Shown piece by piece: positions 26,517 through 35,376 of a stretch of 64,000 bases of DNA. Both the position numbers and the translations under genes were made by a program. Below the pieces are notes generated by a model that had not been told where the DNA came from, searched no databases, and saw only the letters and a list, made by a program, of their open reading frames with translations. The first letter of the stretch is position 1; every line of letters begins with the position of its first letter. This DNA is from Lachnospiraceae bacterium (GTDB lineage Bacteria > Bacillota > Clostridia > Lachnospirales > Lachnospiraceae), in assembly GCA_017411305.1 (NCBI GenBank), contig JAFQQI010000009.1:121577-185576 (forward strand), in the 5' to 3' direction.

Positions 26517-26894
26517 GCGTTCAAAGAGAAGTCCTGCTGCAAACCAGTTAAAAAAGTAATCAAGACGGATCAGTCCCCGGATATGCCAGCGGCTGTTGGT
26601 ATAATCCCAGGGGCAAAGCTTTTTGACAGATAAAAGCGTACCACTTGCATATTCGCCTATGAAAATACAGAGTGCATAGATGCTTCCTCTTACTGCCACA
26701 GGAAAATTTTTCAGAATCCGGAACAGGGGTAATAAAAAGCTTGCGCAGCCATAAATAGGAAACATCCAAAGAGAGGTTTCGCCTTTTAAGGTTAATTGTC
26801 TTCGTCTGAGGGAATTGCCGGCGGTAAACATGATTTCCATACACCAGCCGATTAGTCCGCATTTTAAAAAGTTTTTCAGGATTGTTTTCATCAT
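26442..26894 (-). CDS. Putative ABC-transporter-type membrane protein (CmpB family)
   Basis: A 150-aa membrane protein with four hydrophobic segments. The motifs GWCMEIMFTAGNSL and LKGETSLWMFPIYGCASFLL fit the CmpB/ABC_trans family of gut Firmicutes. Start is uncertain: MM codons at 26894 and 26891 give the usual family N-terminus, while the frame runs back to 27002 inside folC. Its 3' end overlaps MATE by 75 bases tail to tail. It is divergent from folC, so their promoters must be close together. Function unknown. Confidence 0.72.
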   Translation of the reverse strand: MMKTILKNFLKCGLIGWCMEIMFTAGNSLRRRQLTLKGETSLWMFPIYGCASFLLPLFRILKNFPVAVRGSIYALCIFIGEYASGTLLSVKKLCPWDYTNSRWHIRGLIRLDYFFNWFAAGLLFERLLLRSDKHLLHGHPISNPKENTGN

Positions 26895-26930
26895 AAAAAC
26901 AGTATGAACATCGGAGGAAAAGTTATACCT

Positions 26931-28271
26931 ATGGAAAACCGGAAAATACAAAAAAAAGAAATGACCTATGATGAGGTTATGGAATATATTGACAGTCTTC
27001 AAAGCTATGGTATCGTACCGGGACTTACCAATATTATCAATTTATGCGAAAAACTGGGGAACCCTCAGAACAAGCTTCAATTTGTGCATATTGCGGGTAC
27101 CAACGGAAAAGGATCTACCCTTGCATTTGTTTCCACCATTTTGAAGGAGGCCGGTTACCGTGTGGGGAGATACATTTCGCCCACTATTTTTGAATATCGG
27201 GAGCGGATTCAAATAAACGGCCGTATGATTACCAAGAAAGACTTGTGCAGGCTGACTGATACAGTGAAAGAGGCTTGCGAGCAGCTTGTGAAGGAAGGAA
27301 AGCCTCATCCTACTCCCTTTGAAGTAGAAACAGCTTTGTGCTTTCTCTATTTTAAGGAAAAGGAATGTGATTTGGTAGTGCTTGAGACCGGACTTGGAGG
27401 AGATGAGGATGCTACCAATCTGATTCAAAATACGTTGGTGGCAGTTCTTGCTTCCGTCAGTATGGATCATATGGCTATTTTAGGGAAATCACTTGCAGAA
27501 ATAGCAGGACATAAGGCAGGAATTATAAAGCCGGGATGCAGAGTAGTCAGTGCGTTGCAGCAGGAAGAAGTAAAAGAAGTTTTTGAAGAACGGTGTAAGA
27601 AACTTCAATTAACCTTAACAATAGCCGATAGCAATAAAGTAACAAAGGTAAAAAGTACTTTGGAACGGCAACGGTTTTCTTATGAAGAATACAAAGACGC
27701 AGAAATTTCATTAATCGGCAGATATCAGGTCGCTAATGCGGTACTTGCCATTGAAACAATCAAAGCTCTTGGACAGTGCGGTTATCCGGTCCCGGAAAAG
27801 GCTGTTTATGCAGGACTGAAAAACACGAAGTGGAGAGGCAGGTTTGAGCTTCTTTGCAAAAAGCCTTTGTTTTTTGCAGACGGTGCCCATAACAGGGATG
27901 GTGCGGCAAAGCTGGCAGAGTCCATAGAGTTTTATTTTACAAATAAGAAAATTCTATATATAATGGGAATGTTAAGGGATAAGGAGCAGGAGGAAGTCAT
28001 CAGACAAACCGTTTCTTATGCCAATCAGATACTGACCATCCCCACAAAGGGAGCAAGAGGAACCTCTTCCTATGAGCTTGCCTGTGAGGTTAGTAGATAT
28101 CATGATAATGTAACGGCGCTTGACAGTGTACAGGAAGCAGTAGAACTTGGATTTTTGCTTGCCGATAAGGACACCGTCATCATAGCATTCGGTTCCTTGT
28201 CTTATTTGGGAGAGCTGATTACCGTTGTAGAGAATAGAGATAAAATCAGGAGTGATTCACATGGTCAATAA
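26931..28271 (+). CDS. folC: Folylpolyglutamate/dihydrofolate synthase
   Basis: A 446-aa Mur-ligase-fold enzyme that adds glutamate to dihydropteroate and to folates. The ATP loop [11 protein letters not shown], the family motif [16 protein letters not shown] and the late [11 protein letters not shown] (usually DGAHNP) are all present. Start chosen at ATG 26931 downstream of GGAGG (13 bases, long); an ATG at 26904 has no site. It is first in a folC-folE-HD-folP-folBK operon that supplies tetrahydrofolate precursors. Confidence 0.92.
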   Translation: MENRKIQKKEMTYDEVMEYIDSLQSYGIVPGLTNIINLCEKLGNPQNKLQFVHIAGTNGKGSTLAFVSTILKEAGYRVGRYISPTIFEYRERIQINGRMITKKDLCRLTDTVKEACEQLVKEGKPHPTPFEVETALCFLYFKEKECDLVVLETGLGGDEDATNLIQNTLVAVLASVSMDHMAILGKSLAEIAGHKAGIIKPGCRVVSALQQEEVKEVFEERCKKLQLTLTIADSNKVTKVKSTLERQRFSYEEYKDAEISLIGRYQVANAVLAIETIKALGQCGYPVPEKAVYAGLKNTKWRGRFELLCKKPLFFADGAHNRDGAAKLAESIEFYFTNKKILYIMGMLRDKEQEEVIRQTVSYANQILTIPTKGARGTSSYELACEVSRYHDNVTALDSVQEAVELGFLLADKDTVIIAFGSLSYLGELITVVENRDKIRSDSHGQ

Positions 28272-28815
28272 AGAGAAAATCAAAGAAGCTGTTCTTCTTC
28301 TATTAGAAGGCATCGGGGAAGATGTCGATAGAGAGGGCTTAAAGGATACCCCGGATAGAGTAGCCAGAATGTATGAGGAAATTTTTGCAGGTATGGATGA
28401 GGAGACAGGAGTGCATCTGACCAGAACCTTTACAGCTCAGAATAATGAAATGGTAATCGAAAAAGACATTACCTTTTATTCTACCTGTGAGCATCATTTG
28501 ATGCCTTTTTACGGAAAGGCTCATATTGCATATATTCCGGATGGTAAAGTGGTAGGCCTAAGTAAGCTGGCGCGAACGGTAGAGGTGTATGCCCGTCGTC
28601 CACAAATTCAGGAACAGATGACAGCACAGATTGCAGATGCGATTATGGAGCATTTAAAGCCTAAAGGTGTGATGGTAGTATTGGAGGCTGAGCACATGTG
28701 CATGACCATGCGCGGCGTGAAAAAGCCGGGAAGTAAGACTATTACTATGGTTTCCAGAGGGGTCTTTGAAGAGGATACCCGTATGCAGGATACTTTTTTG
28801 CGGGTAATCAAATGA
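28261..28815 (+). CDS. folE: GTP cyclohydrolase I
   Basis: A 184-aa enzyme that converts GTP to 7,8-dihydroneopterin triphosphate, first step of folate synthesis. Zinc ligands are visible in [10 protein letters not shown] and in HMCMTMRGV. Start ATG 28261 lies 9 bases after AGGAG inside the end of folC (11-base overlap). A 4-base ATGA overlap leads to the HD gene. Length is normal for the short bacterial type. Confidence 0.96.
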   Translation: MVNKEKIKEAVLLLLEGIGEDVDREGLKDTPDRVARMYEEIFAGMDEETGVHLTRTFTAQNNEMVIEKDITFYSTCEHHLMPFYGKAHIAYIPDGKVVGLSKLARTVEVYARRPQIQEQMTAQIADAIMEHLKPKGVMVVLEAEHMCMTMRGVKKPGSKTITMVSRGVFEEDTRMQDTFLRVIK

Positions 28816-29297
28816 TGCAGCGGGTAAATCAGATTTTGGAAACAAAAGAATACCGGAAATACTTGAAACGAAATGAAAAAGCAGAAAAAGAACGTATTTT
28901 TTGCCGTCATGATATGGGACATTTTTTAGATGTAGCAAGAATAGCCATGATTTTGAACATGGAAGAACAATTTGGAATTGAGACGGAGATGATTTATGCG
29001 GCAGCGCTGCTTCATGATATCGGCAGGTGGATGCAGTATAAGGACGGCACGCCTCATGAGCAGGCAAGCGCGCAGCTGGCACCGGAGATTCTGGTTAAAA
29101 GTGGATTTGATGAGAAGGAGCAGGCGGTCATTTTAGAAGCGATTCTTCAGCATAGGAATGCTTCTGTTAAGGAAGAGAAGAGTTTAAGCGGGCTTTTGTA
29201 CCGTGCAGATAAGCAAAGTCGTGCCTGTTTTGCCTGCAAAGCATGTGAAAAGTGTGATTGGAAGGCCGAAAAGAAAAACATGCGTATTGTTTTATAA
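28812..29297 (+). CDS. HD-domain protein in the folate operon
   Basis: A 161-aa HD-superfamily metal phosphohydrolase: [15 protein letters not shown] supplies the first His/Asp and ALLHDIGR the HD pair, with a later His in QHRN. The C-terminus has a cysteine cluster ([10 protein letters not shown]) that could bind metal. It overlaps folE by 4 bases and precedes folP. No dihydroneopterin triphosphate pyrophosphatase is visible in this operon, so the HD protein could do a dephosphorylation step there; this is a guess from position. Confidence 0.85.
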   Translation: MMQRVNQILETKEYRKYLKRNEKAEKERIFCRHDMGHFLDVARIAMILNMEEQFGIETEMIYAAALLHDIGRWMQYKDGTPHEQASAQLAPEILVKSGFDEKEQAVILEAILQHRNASVKEEKSLSGLLYRADKQSRACFACKACEKCDWKAEKKNMRIVL

Positions 29298-29403
29298 TGA
29301 CGGAAGAGCTAAGTGTAACAGGTCAAATTGCAGGAAGAAAATAGGCAGAATGGTATCAGAATGAAAGAAAACCTGCAAAAATTGTCATAAGAGGTAAAAA
29401 AGA

Positions 29404-30210
29404 GTGAAAATCGGCAGTAGGGAATTCGATGTAAAAAATCATACTTACGTCATGGGAATTTTAAATGTGACTCCGGACTCTTTTTCAGACGGCGGAAATT
29501 ATACGGAAACGGACAGGGCGCTTTTTCACGTGGAGCAGATGCTGGAAGAAGGAGCAGACTTGGTGGACATTGGCGGGGAATCTACCAGACCCGGGTATGT
29601 GCCTGTTTCTGAGGAAGAAGAAATACAGAGAGTCTGTCCGATTATTGAGGCGATTAAATCCAGATTTGACGTGCCTGTATCATTGGATACCTATAAAAGT
29701 AAGGTGGCAAAAGCGGGAATTGAAGCCGGTGCAGATTTGATTAATGATATCTGGGGCTTACAGTATGAGGAAATGGCAGAAGTGATTGCGAAAGCGGGAC
29801 TTCCCTGCTGTTTGATGCATAACAGAAGAGAAGCTGTATATGGTAATTTTATGGAAGATGTGGCGGCAGATTTTGCAAGGTCTCTTCATATAGCACGAAA
29901 GGCAGGCATTTCAGAGGATAGAATCATTTTGGATCCCGGAGTCGGCTTTGCCAAAACTTACCAACAGAATTTAGAGATTATAAATAGATTGGAAGAACTT
30001 CGGATATTTGAATGCCCCATTTTGCTGGGCGCAAGCCGAAAGTCAGTAATCGGATTAACTTTAGATTTACCGACTGCAGAACGGCTGGAGGGAACATTGG
30101 TAACAACTGTTATGGCTGTGATGAAAGGGTGTTCCTTTGTCAGAGTACACGATGTAAAAGAAAATGTGCGTGCAGTAAAGATGGCTGAGGCAATTTTGGG
30201 AAGAAGATAG
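29404..30210 (+). CDS. folP: Dihydropteroate synthase
   Basis: A 268-aa TIM-barrel enzyme that joins 6-hydroxymethyl-dihydropterin pyrophosphate and p-aminobenzoate; target of sulfonamides. Motifs GILNVTPDSFSDGG, DIGGESTRPG, LDPGVGFAKT and LGASRKS are intact. It starts with GTG at 29404, with GAGG about 10 bases upstream. A 106-base gap separates it from the HD gene, which could hold a secondary promoter. Confidence 0.96.
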   Translation: MKIGSREFDVKNHTYVMGILNVTPDSFSDGGNYTETDRALFHVEQMLEEGADLVDIGGESTRPGYVPVSEEEEIQRVCPIIEAIKSRFDVPVSLDTYKSKVAKAGIEAGADLINDIWGLQYEEMAEVIAKAGLPCCLMHNRREAVYGNFMEDVAADFARSLHIARKAGISEDRIILDPGVGFAKTYQQNLEIINRLEELRIFECPILLGASRKSVIGLTLDLPTAERLEGTLVTTVMAVMKGCSFVRVHDVKENVRAVKMAEAILGRR

Positions 30211-30228
30211 AAACGAAGGTGGAATGGC

Positions 30229-31044
30229 ATGGATGAAATCAGAATAGAAAATTTGGAGATTTATGCCGGACACGGTGTATTTGAGGAAGAAAACAGAAAC
30301 GGACAGCCCTTTTTTGTAAATGCCACCTTATATACAGATACAAGAGAAGCCGGGCAAAAGGATGATTTGACCTTATCTACCCATTATGGAGAGGTATCCC
30401 ACTTGATACACAAATGCATGCGGGAAAAGACCTTTCAGCTAATTGAAGCAGCGGCAGAATACGCCGCAGAGCAGGTATTGTTGCATTTTCCGTTGGTGAA
30501 GTCCCTTTCATTGGAAATCAGAAAGCCCTGTGCACCTATCGGGCTTCCGTTTGAGAGTGTTTCCGTGAAGATTCACAGAGGCTTTAAAAAAGTATATCTG
30601 AGTATCGGTTCCAACATGGGAGATAAAGAACAGTATCTTCATGAAGCGGTAGAGAAAATTAAAGCACATTCTTTCATTAAGAATGTCCGTGTGTCGGAGC
30701 TTCTTGTGACAAAGCCCTACGGTGGTGTGGAGCAGGATGATTTTTTGAACGGAGCCATAGAACTGGAAACCCTACTTTCTCCGATAGAGTTATTACACTT
30801 TTTGCAAAAGACGGAGCTGGAAGCAGGACGAGAACGTAAGATACATTGGGGCCCCAGAACCTTGGATCTGGACATCCTTTTTTATGAGGGTGTGATTTCA
30901 CAGACGAAAGAGCTGATGATTCCCCATCCGGATATGCAGAATCGTGAGTTTGTATTAAAGCCTCTGGCAGAGCTTTGTCCTTACTACATGCATCCGCTTT
31001 TTCATAAAAGCATTAAGCAGATGTTAGAAGAATTACCAAGGTAG
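30229..31044 (+). CDS. folBK: Fused dihydroneopterin aldolase / HPPK
   Basis: A 271-aa bifunctional enzyme. Residues 1-118 are FolB (IRIENLEIYAGHGVFEEEN, LIEAAAEYAAE, SVKIHRG), making 6-hydroxymethyl-dihydropterin. Residues about 120-271 are FolK (YLSIGSNMGDKEQYL, FLNGAIELET, WGPRTLDLDILFY), pyrophosphorylating it for FolP. Such fusions are common in Clostridia. 18 bases after folP, so co-transcribed. Confidence 0.95.
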   Translation: MDEIRIENLEIYAGHGVFEEENRNGQPFFVNATLYTDTREAGQKDDLTLSTHYGEVSHLIHKCMREKTFQLIEAAAEYAAEQVLLHFPLVKSLSLEIRKPCAPIGLPFESVSVKIHRGFKKVYLSIGSNMGDKEQYLHEAVEKIKAHSFIKNVRVSELLVTKPYGGVEQDDFLNGAIELETLLSPIELLHFLQKTELEAGRERKIHWGPRTLDLDILFYEGVISQTKELMIPHPDMQNREFVLKPLAELCPYYMHPLFHKSIKQMLEELPR

Positions 31045-31058
31045 CGGAGGAAATAACT

Positions 31059-31274
31059 ATGGCATATCAAGCAAATAAAGGAAAAAAGAAGAAGCAACCG
31101 GTAGGAACCTGTGAGCAGTGCAATAATTATGTGTATGATGATGATTATGAATGCTATACCTGTGATATGGATTTGGACGAGGATGAGATGGCAAAGTTTC
31201 TTGCGGATGAGTTTAGGGATTGTCCTTACTACCAGCCGGGTGATGAATATTTAATTGTGCGAAAACAGATGTAA
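31059..31274 (+). CDS. Small Cys-containing protein (DUF6472-like)
   Basis: A 71-aa protein with a basic N-terminus (KGKKKKQP), a zinc-ribbon-like CEQCNNYVYDDDYECYTC and an acidic end that includes CPYYQPGDEY. The pattern fits DUF6472, from memory. It is the last gene of the folate operon (14-base gap, ribosome site GGAGG) and a terminator follows. Possibly a metal-binding accessory protein; function unknown. Confidence 0.8.
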   Translation: MAYQANKGKKKKQPVGTCEQCNNYVYDDDYECYTCDMDLDEDEMAKFLADEFRDCPYYQPGDEYLIVRKQM

Positions 31275-31325
31275 GAAGTAAATGTAAATAAGTAGAATGA
31301 ATATAATTAAGGTAGTTATGATAAA

Positions 31326-31354
31326 GGATAAATCTTTGGATTTATTCTTTTTTG
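31326..31354 (+). terminator. Terminator of the folate operon
   Basis: GGATAAATC (31326-31334) pairs with GATTTATTC (31339-31347), one G-T pair, 4-base loop, then TTTTTTG. The rest of the 31275-31677 gap is AT-rich and shows no gene. Confidence 0.82.
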
Positions 31355-31677
31355 TTAGTATTGGTATTATTAAGGCTTCGGCTTATATCTTGGTAAGCTG
31401 TGCGAATTGCGCTTCCCAAAAGGCAATTCGGTTGTCTTTTTCAGAAAGAAAAAATTGTATCTTGCTTTTGAAATCAGATTCTGTTATTATTAATATATTC
31501 TATAAGATATATCGATAAATCGGACACATATTCCATTACCATTTAAGTTCTAAATGGCAAATCATGGTATGTCACCATTTTTTCAAGCAACTATTGTAAC
31601 AGAACCAAATGCAAAAATAAGAAGATATGTTGCTATCGTTTTTGTTTTTGCAAATTTTTAAAAGGAGGTACAAGTGT

Positions 31678-32865
31678 ATGAATGCAGAAGCAAAAAACAA
31701 AAGAGAAGTGAGCGAACAGGAAGAAAACTGTATAGTTTATCATGAAGAGTTACCTACAGAAATTTTGGATGAAATGACAGAGGAACAGGTATTTCAATAT
31801 CAGATATGGGATAACATAACAAAACGTCTTTTGACGGTACATCCTGATATGATATTTCCGCTCGTCAGAGAATTATTTAATGAAGAGTATCCGAAGAAGA
31901 CCCGGATTACCTTTTTGTCCATGGAATATACGATTGATAAAACCGAGAAGGCCGGTGAGAAATTGCTTCATTCTATTCGCGCTGATTTAGTATTTCGAAT
32001 CGGTAACTGTGATTTATATCATATAGAATGTCAGATGAAACCCGATTCAGAGATGGTTATCCGAATGTATGAATATGATACCCAGATAGAAATACAACAT
32101 GCTATCACAAGAATTAATGGAGAATTTGTTATCAACTTCCCCAAATCTGCAATATTATATTTAACACATACGAATAATACACCTGATGTTGAACGCATGC
32201 GGGTTTGTTTTCCTAACGGAACGTACGGAGAATATACAGTGCCTGTTATGAAAGTGCAGAACTATTCACTTTCAGCAATTCGTGCTAAAGAATTGTACGC
32301 AATTATACCGCTTTCGATTGTGCGTTTTAAGAAAGAAAAGGGCGCTATATATACTGAAACAGAAATTAGAATGTTGACAGATTTTATGAAAGAGGCTACT
32401 CTAATATTAGAAGAAGCTGTTGACGAAGAAACGATAACTGCCTATCAGCGGAATGACATATTGGATTATTTGTTCCGCGCAGGTAAATATCTATTTCGAA
32501 GGGATGTGGATGTTTTAATGAGGATGGATGAATATGTACCTTCGTTTTTGAAATTTCAACGAGAAATTGTGGCAGATTTACAAAACGAAAAGAAGGAATG
32601 GGAAGCTGAACGGGAAAAGCGAGAGGCTGAAAAGCGTGAGCAGGAAGCGGAAATAGAAGCGAACAAAGCGGAAATAGAAGCGAACAGAGCGGAAATAGAA
32701 GCAAGCAAAGCTGAAAGAGAAAACAGTATCAGAAATTTTGTTAAGGCAGAATATGCTGATGGTATCACTAAGGAAAAATGCCATCTAAAAATACAAAAGA
32801 TATTCTCTTTGTCAGAAGAAGAGGCAAAAGAGAAGGTAGATGCATATTGGACGAAAGAAAATTAG
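31678..32865 (+). CDS. Rpn/PD-(D/E)XK nuclease family putative transposase
   Basis: A 395-aa protein of the Rpn-like PD-(D/E)XK family. The nuclease core at about residues 30-180 shows IRADLVFRIG and the catalytic-looking HIECQMK, followed by a QIEIQHA helix. Related Rpn proteins promote RecA-independent recombination. From about 300 there is a charged coiled coil with three EIEAN(K/R)A repeats, and the end (YADGITKEKCHLKIQKIFSLSEEEA) is typical of these families. Start ATG has AAAGGAGGTA upstream. It is a single gene, probably mobile by lateral transfer. Confidence 0.82.
   Translation: MNAEAKNKREVSEQEENCIVYHEELPTEILDEMTEEQVFQYQIWDNITKRLLTVHPDMIFPLVRELFNEEYPKKTRITFLSMEYTIDKTEKAGEKLLHSIRADLVFRIGNCDLYHIECQMKPDSEMVIRMYEYDTQIEIQHAITRINGEFVINFPKSAILYLTHTNNTPDVERMRVCFPNGTYGEYTVPVMKVQNYSLSAIRAKELYAIIPLSIVRFKKEKGAIYTETEIRMLTDFMKEATLILEEAVDEETITAYQRNDILDYLFRAGKYLFRRDVDVLMRMDEYVPSFLKFQREIVADLQNEKKEWEAEREKREAEKREQEAEIEANKAEIEANRAEIEASKAERENSIRNFVKAEYADGITKEKCHLKIQKIFSLSEEEAKEKVDAYWTKEN
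32647..32709 (+). repeat. Three 21-base tandem repeats in the Rpn gene
   Basis: Units GCGGAAATAGAAGCGAACAAA-type at 32647-32667, 32668-32688 and 32689-32709, with 1-4 differences, encode the 7-residue repeats of a coiled coil. In-frame length changes are likely by slippage. Confidence 0.9.
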
Positions 32866-32927
32866 TTTTTGGAGGATCTGGTTACCGAGGAACAATTTTC
32901 TAAAAAGACAGAGGAATTCTAACATAA

Positions 32928-32990
32928 ATAAAACATAAACCACCGGAACTGTGAAGCGGACTTCATAAATACCGATGGTTTGTTTTATTG
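32928..32990. terminator. Bidirectional terminator between Rpn and DUF5050 genes
   Basis: AAACCACCGG (32937-32946) pairs with CCGATGGTTT (32972-32981), one mismatch, with inner pairing of GTGAAG and CTTCAT and A/T-rich flanks on each side. The end of the DUF5050 gene lies inside it. Confidence 0.75.
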
Positions 32991-34016
32991 TTGTGCAAAT
33001 GCCGCTTCTTTAGCAGCTGTAAAAGGTGTCACATGAATTGCGCCTTGTGCAGGAGTGCAATAGGTATTGATTTCATCATAAAAATCACGGAAATACACAT
33101 AGTTTGAGGTGACTTGAATACTGTGGTAGATTCCTTCTGCAATCACCTCAGGATTACTGCCGTCAAGCCCCACCCGCATCAAAGCAGGAGAATCGGCATC
33201 ATTTTTTTGGTAATAAATATAGGAACCGCCCACATTAAAGGCATCTGCCCTGTCGTCTGTCAGAATTTCTACCGTATTGTTTGAAAGAGAGTATCGGCAT
33301 ATCCGGTAATCGGAAGACAAATCCATGTAATAAATGTAGTCCTGATAATAAACAGGATACCAAAGGTCTCCCTCGTATATGGTGGTAATACTATCGTTTC
33401 TGGTATCTAAGGCATACAAATAGTGGTCGGTTTCAGAACCGTTAAAATAGATAATTCCGTTATGACAGGCTGCCGGATTGATGATACTGTCCGAAACGCG
33501 GATATCCTCTGATTTATCTGTCTTAATTTTGTGAAACTTAGTAAAGTCCTGATTGTTATATCTCTGATAATACAGATAATCCCCTACCAGCTGCATAGCA
33601 GTACAGCCATCCTTTACCAGGCAGGCAGAGTTGCTGCCGTCAGTTTTGGCGCGATAGACACCGTAGGTACGAATTACATAGCCAAAGCCTTTCCCGCCGC
33701 TGCCGCTGTCCATAAAATAATAAAGATAATCACCGGCACCGTTAATATGAGCCACACTGCTGGAGGTCAGCTTTTTAAGGTCGGTTCCGTCAATACTCAT
33801 GGAATACATGCGGTCATTATCATAAGAATTGGCAAAATAAATTTTGCCGTCCAGCTCACAAAAAAGACCGCCGTTATTTAAGTTTCCGCCGGTGTTTCCC
33901 GTAACGGAAATATCGTTGGAAGGAATCCTGTTCATAAAGGAGGAGATGACAAGGGATACTGTCATTAAAAGAATTACTGCGCCTGCAAAAAGCAGAGCTT
34001 TGGTATTTGATTTCAT
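32985..34016 (-). CDS. DUF5050 domain protein, membrane-anchored beta-propeller
   Basis: A 343-aa protein with an N-terminal membrane helix (about residues 7-28) and a long extracytoplasmic part of repeated YYxxx(D/N)G-type strands (KIYFANSYDNDRMY, DYLYYFMDSG, YIYYMDLSSDYRICRY). Repeats of this type form a beta-propeller-like DUF5050 domain in Clostridia. No catalytic motif is visible. AGGAG lies 6 bases before the ATG on the minus strand. Probably a surface protein or sensor. Confidence 0.82.
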   Translation of the reverse strand: MKSNTKALLFAGAVILLMTVSLVISSFMNRIPSNDISVTGNTGGNLNNGGLFCELDGKIYFANSYDNDRMYSMSIDGTDLKKLTSSSVAHINGAGDYLYYFMDSGSGGKGFGYVIRTYGVYRAKTDGSNSACLVKDGCTAMQLVGDYLYYQRYNNQDFTKFHKIKTDKSEDIRVSDSIINPAACHNGIIYFNGSETDHYLYALDTRNDSITTIYEGDLWYPVYYQDYIYYMDLSSDYRICRYSLSNNTVEILTDDRADAFNVGGSYIYYQKNDADSPALMRVGLDGSNPEVIAEGIYHSIQVTSNYVYFRDFYDEINTYCTPAQGAIHVTPFTAAKEAAFAQQ

Positions 34017-34227
34017 AAAAACTCCTAACTATGTCACAATGCGATAAAAATTCTTTCACATGTTTGCACGATGTTTATTCTATTAATGTATTATATCACA
34101 AACCCCTGTGAAGGGGAGTACAATTTCATCAAATTTCTTGCTATCAGCTATCATTTGTTATAAAATAAATAGAGTATTTTTGAGAAAAATGCCAATGAAG
34201 GATAGCGGATGAAAGGACACGACCGAT

Positions 34228-35352
34228 ATGGATTTATTACAGCTTCGCGGACAGCTTGACGAAATTGATGCAAAGATTGTAGAACTCTATGAAAAGCGTA
34301 TGGAGATTTCAGGCAACGTTGCAAGATACAAAATAGAAACAGGGAAAAAGGTTCTTGATAAAGCAAGAGAAAAAGAAAAAATTCAGACAGTTAAATCGCT
34401 GACTCACAATGAATTTAACAGCCATGGTATCGAAGAACTGTTTGAGCAAATCATGGCTGTGAGCCGTAAGCTGCAATATCGGATTATTTCCGAAAGCGGC
34501 GGATATAATAAGCTTCCTTTCATTAAAGTGGATTCTTTGGAGACCGAGAAAGCAAGAGTAGTATTTCAAGGGGCAGAGGGAGCTTATTCCCACGCAGCCA
34601 TGACGAAATATTTCGGAGAGCAGGTAAACAGCTTTCATGTAGATACCTTCCGGGATGCTATGATTGCCATAGATGAAGGCAGAGCTGACTTTGCAGTGCT
34701 GCCTATTGAGAATTCAACCGCAGGAATTGTCAGTGAGATTTATGACTTGTTAGTAGAATTTGAAAACTACATAGTAGGAGAACAGGTCATTAAAATCGAG
34801 CATTGCCTGATGGCAGTGCCGGGAACGAAGATTGAGGAGATTGAGACCGTGTACTCTCATCCCCAATCCCTGATGCAGTCGGCAAGATATTTGAATGAGC
34901 ATTCCTGGCAACAAATCAGTATGCAGAACAATGCTTTTGCAGCCAAGAAGGTGGCAGAAGATAAGGACAAGACAAAGGCGGCCATTGCGGGAGAACATGC
35001 AGCGAACCTCTATGGACTGGAAATTTTAGAGAAAGGTGTGAACCAGTCCAGCACTAATTCTACCAGATTTATTATTGTTACCAACCAGAAAATTTTCAGG
35101 GAAGATGCAACGAAGGTCAGCATCTGCTTTGAGGTACCTCATGAAAGCGGCTCCTTATACCATATGCTTTCCCATTTTATTTACAATAATCTGAATATGA
35201 ATAAAATCGAAAGCAGACCTATCGAAGACAGAAATTGGGAATACCGGTTCTTTATTGATTTTGAGGGTAATCTTTCTGACAGCGCAGTTAAAAATGCCCT
35301 TCGGGGGCTTAGGGAAGAAGCCAGAAATATGAAGATTTTGGGAAATTACTAA
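34228..35352 (+). CDS. pheA: P-protein: chorismate mutase / prephenate dehydratase
   Basis: A 374-aa bifunctional enzyme for phenylalanine synthesis. Residues 1-85 form an AroQ chorismate mutase (LRGQLDEIDAKIVELYEKRM), the dehydratase occupies about 105-290 (VFQGAEGAYSHAAM, NSTAGIVSEIYDLL, NSTRFIIV), and an ACT domain follows with ESGSLYHML and ESRPI for feedback by Phe. All are intact. It opens a co-directional run to maf, 24 bases before the AAA gene. Confidence 0.95.
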   Translation: MDLLQLRGQLDEIDAKIVELYEKRMEISGNVARYKIETGKKVLDKAREKEKIQTVKSLTHNEFNSHGIEELFEQIMAVSRKLQYRIISESGGYNKLPFIKVDSLETEKARVVFQGAEGAYSHAAMTKYFGEQVNSFHVDTFRDAMIAIDEGRADFAVLPIENSTAGIVSEIYDLLVEFENYIVGEQVIKIEHCLMAVPGTKIEEIETVYSHPQSLMQSARYLNEHSWQQISMQNNAFAAKKVAEDKDKTKAAIAGEHAANLYGLEILEKGVNQSSTNSTRFIIVTNQKIFREDATKVSICFEVPHESGSLYHMLSHFIYNNLNMNKIESRPIEDRNWEYRFFIDFEGNLSDSAVKNALRGLREEARNMKILGNY

Positions 35353-35376
35353 AGTCATAAAAAGGAACAGTGAGTT

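Noticed and set aside
26895-27002. N-terminal extension of the CmpB-like protein into folC
   Set aside because: The extra 36 residues are unlike the family start and lie antisense to folC coding sequence.
31297-31518. A 73-codon frame after the folate operon
   Set aside because: It runs through the operon terminator and lacks a ribosome site.
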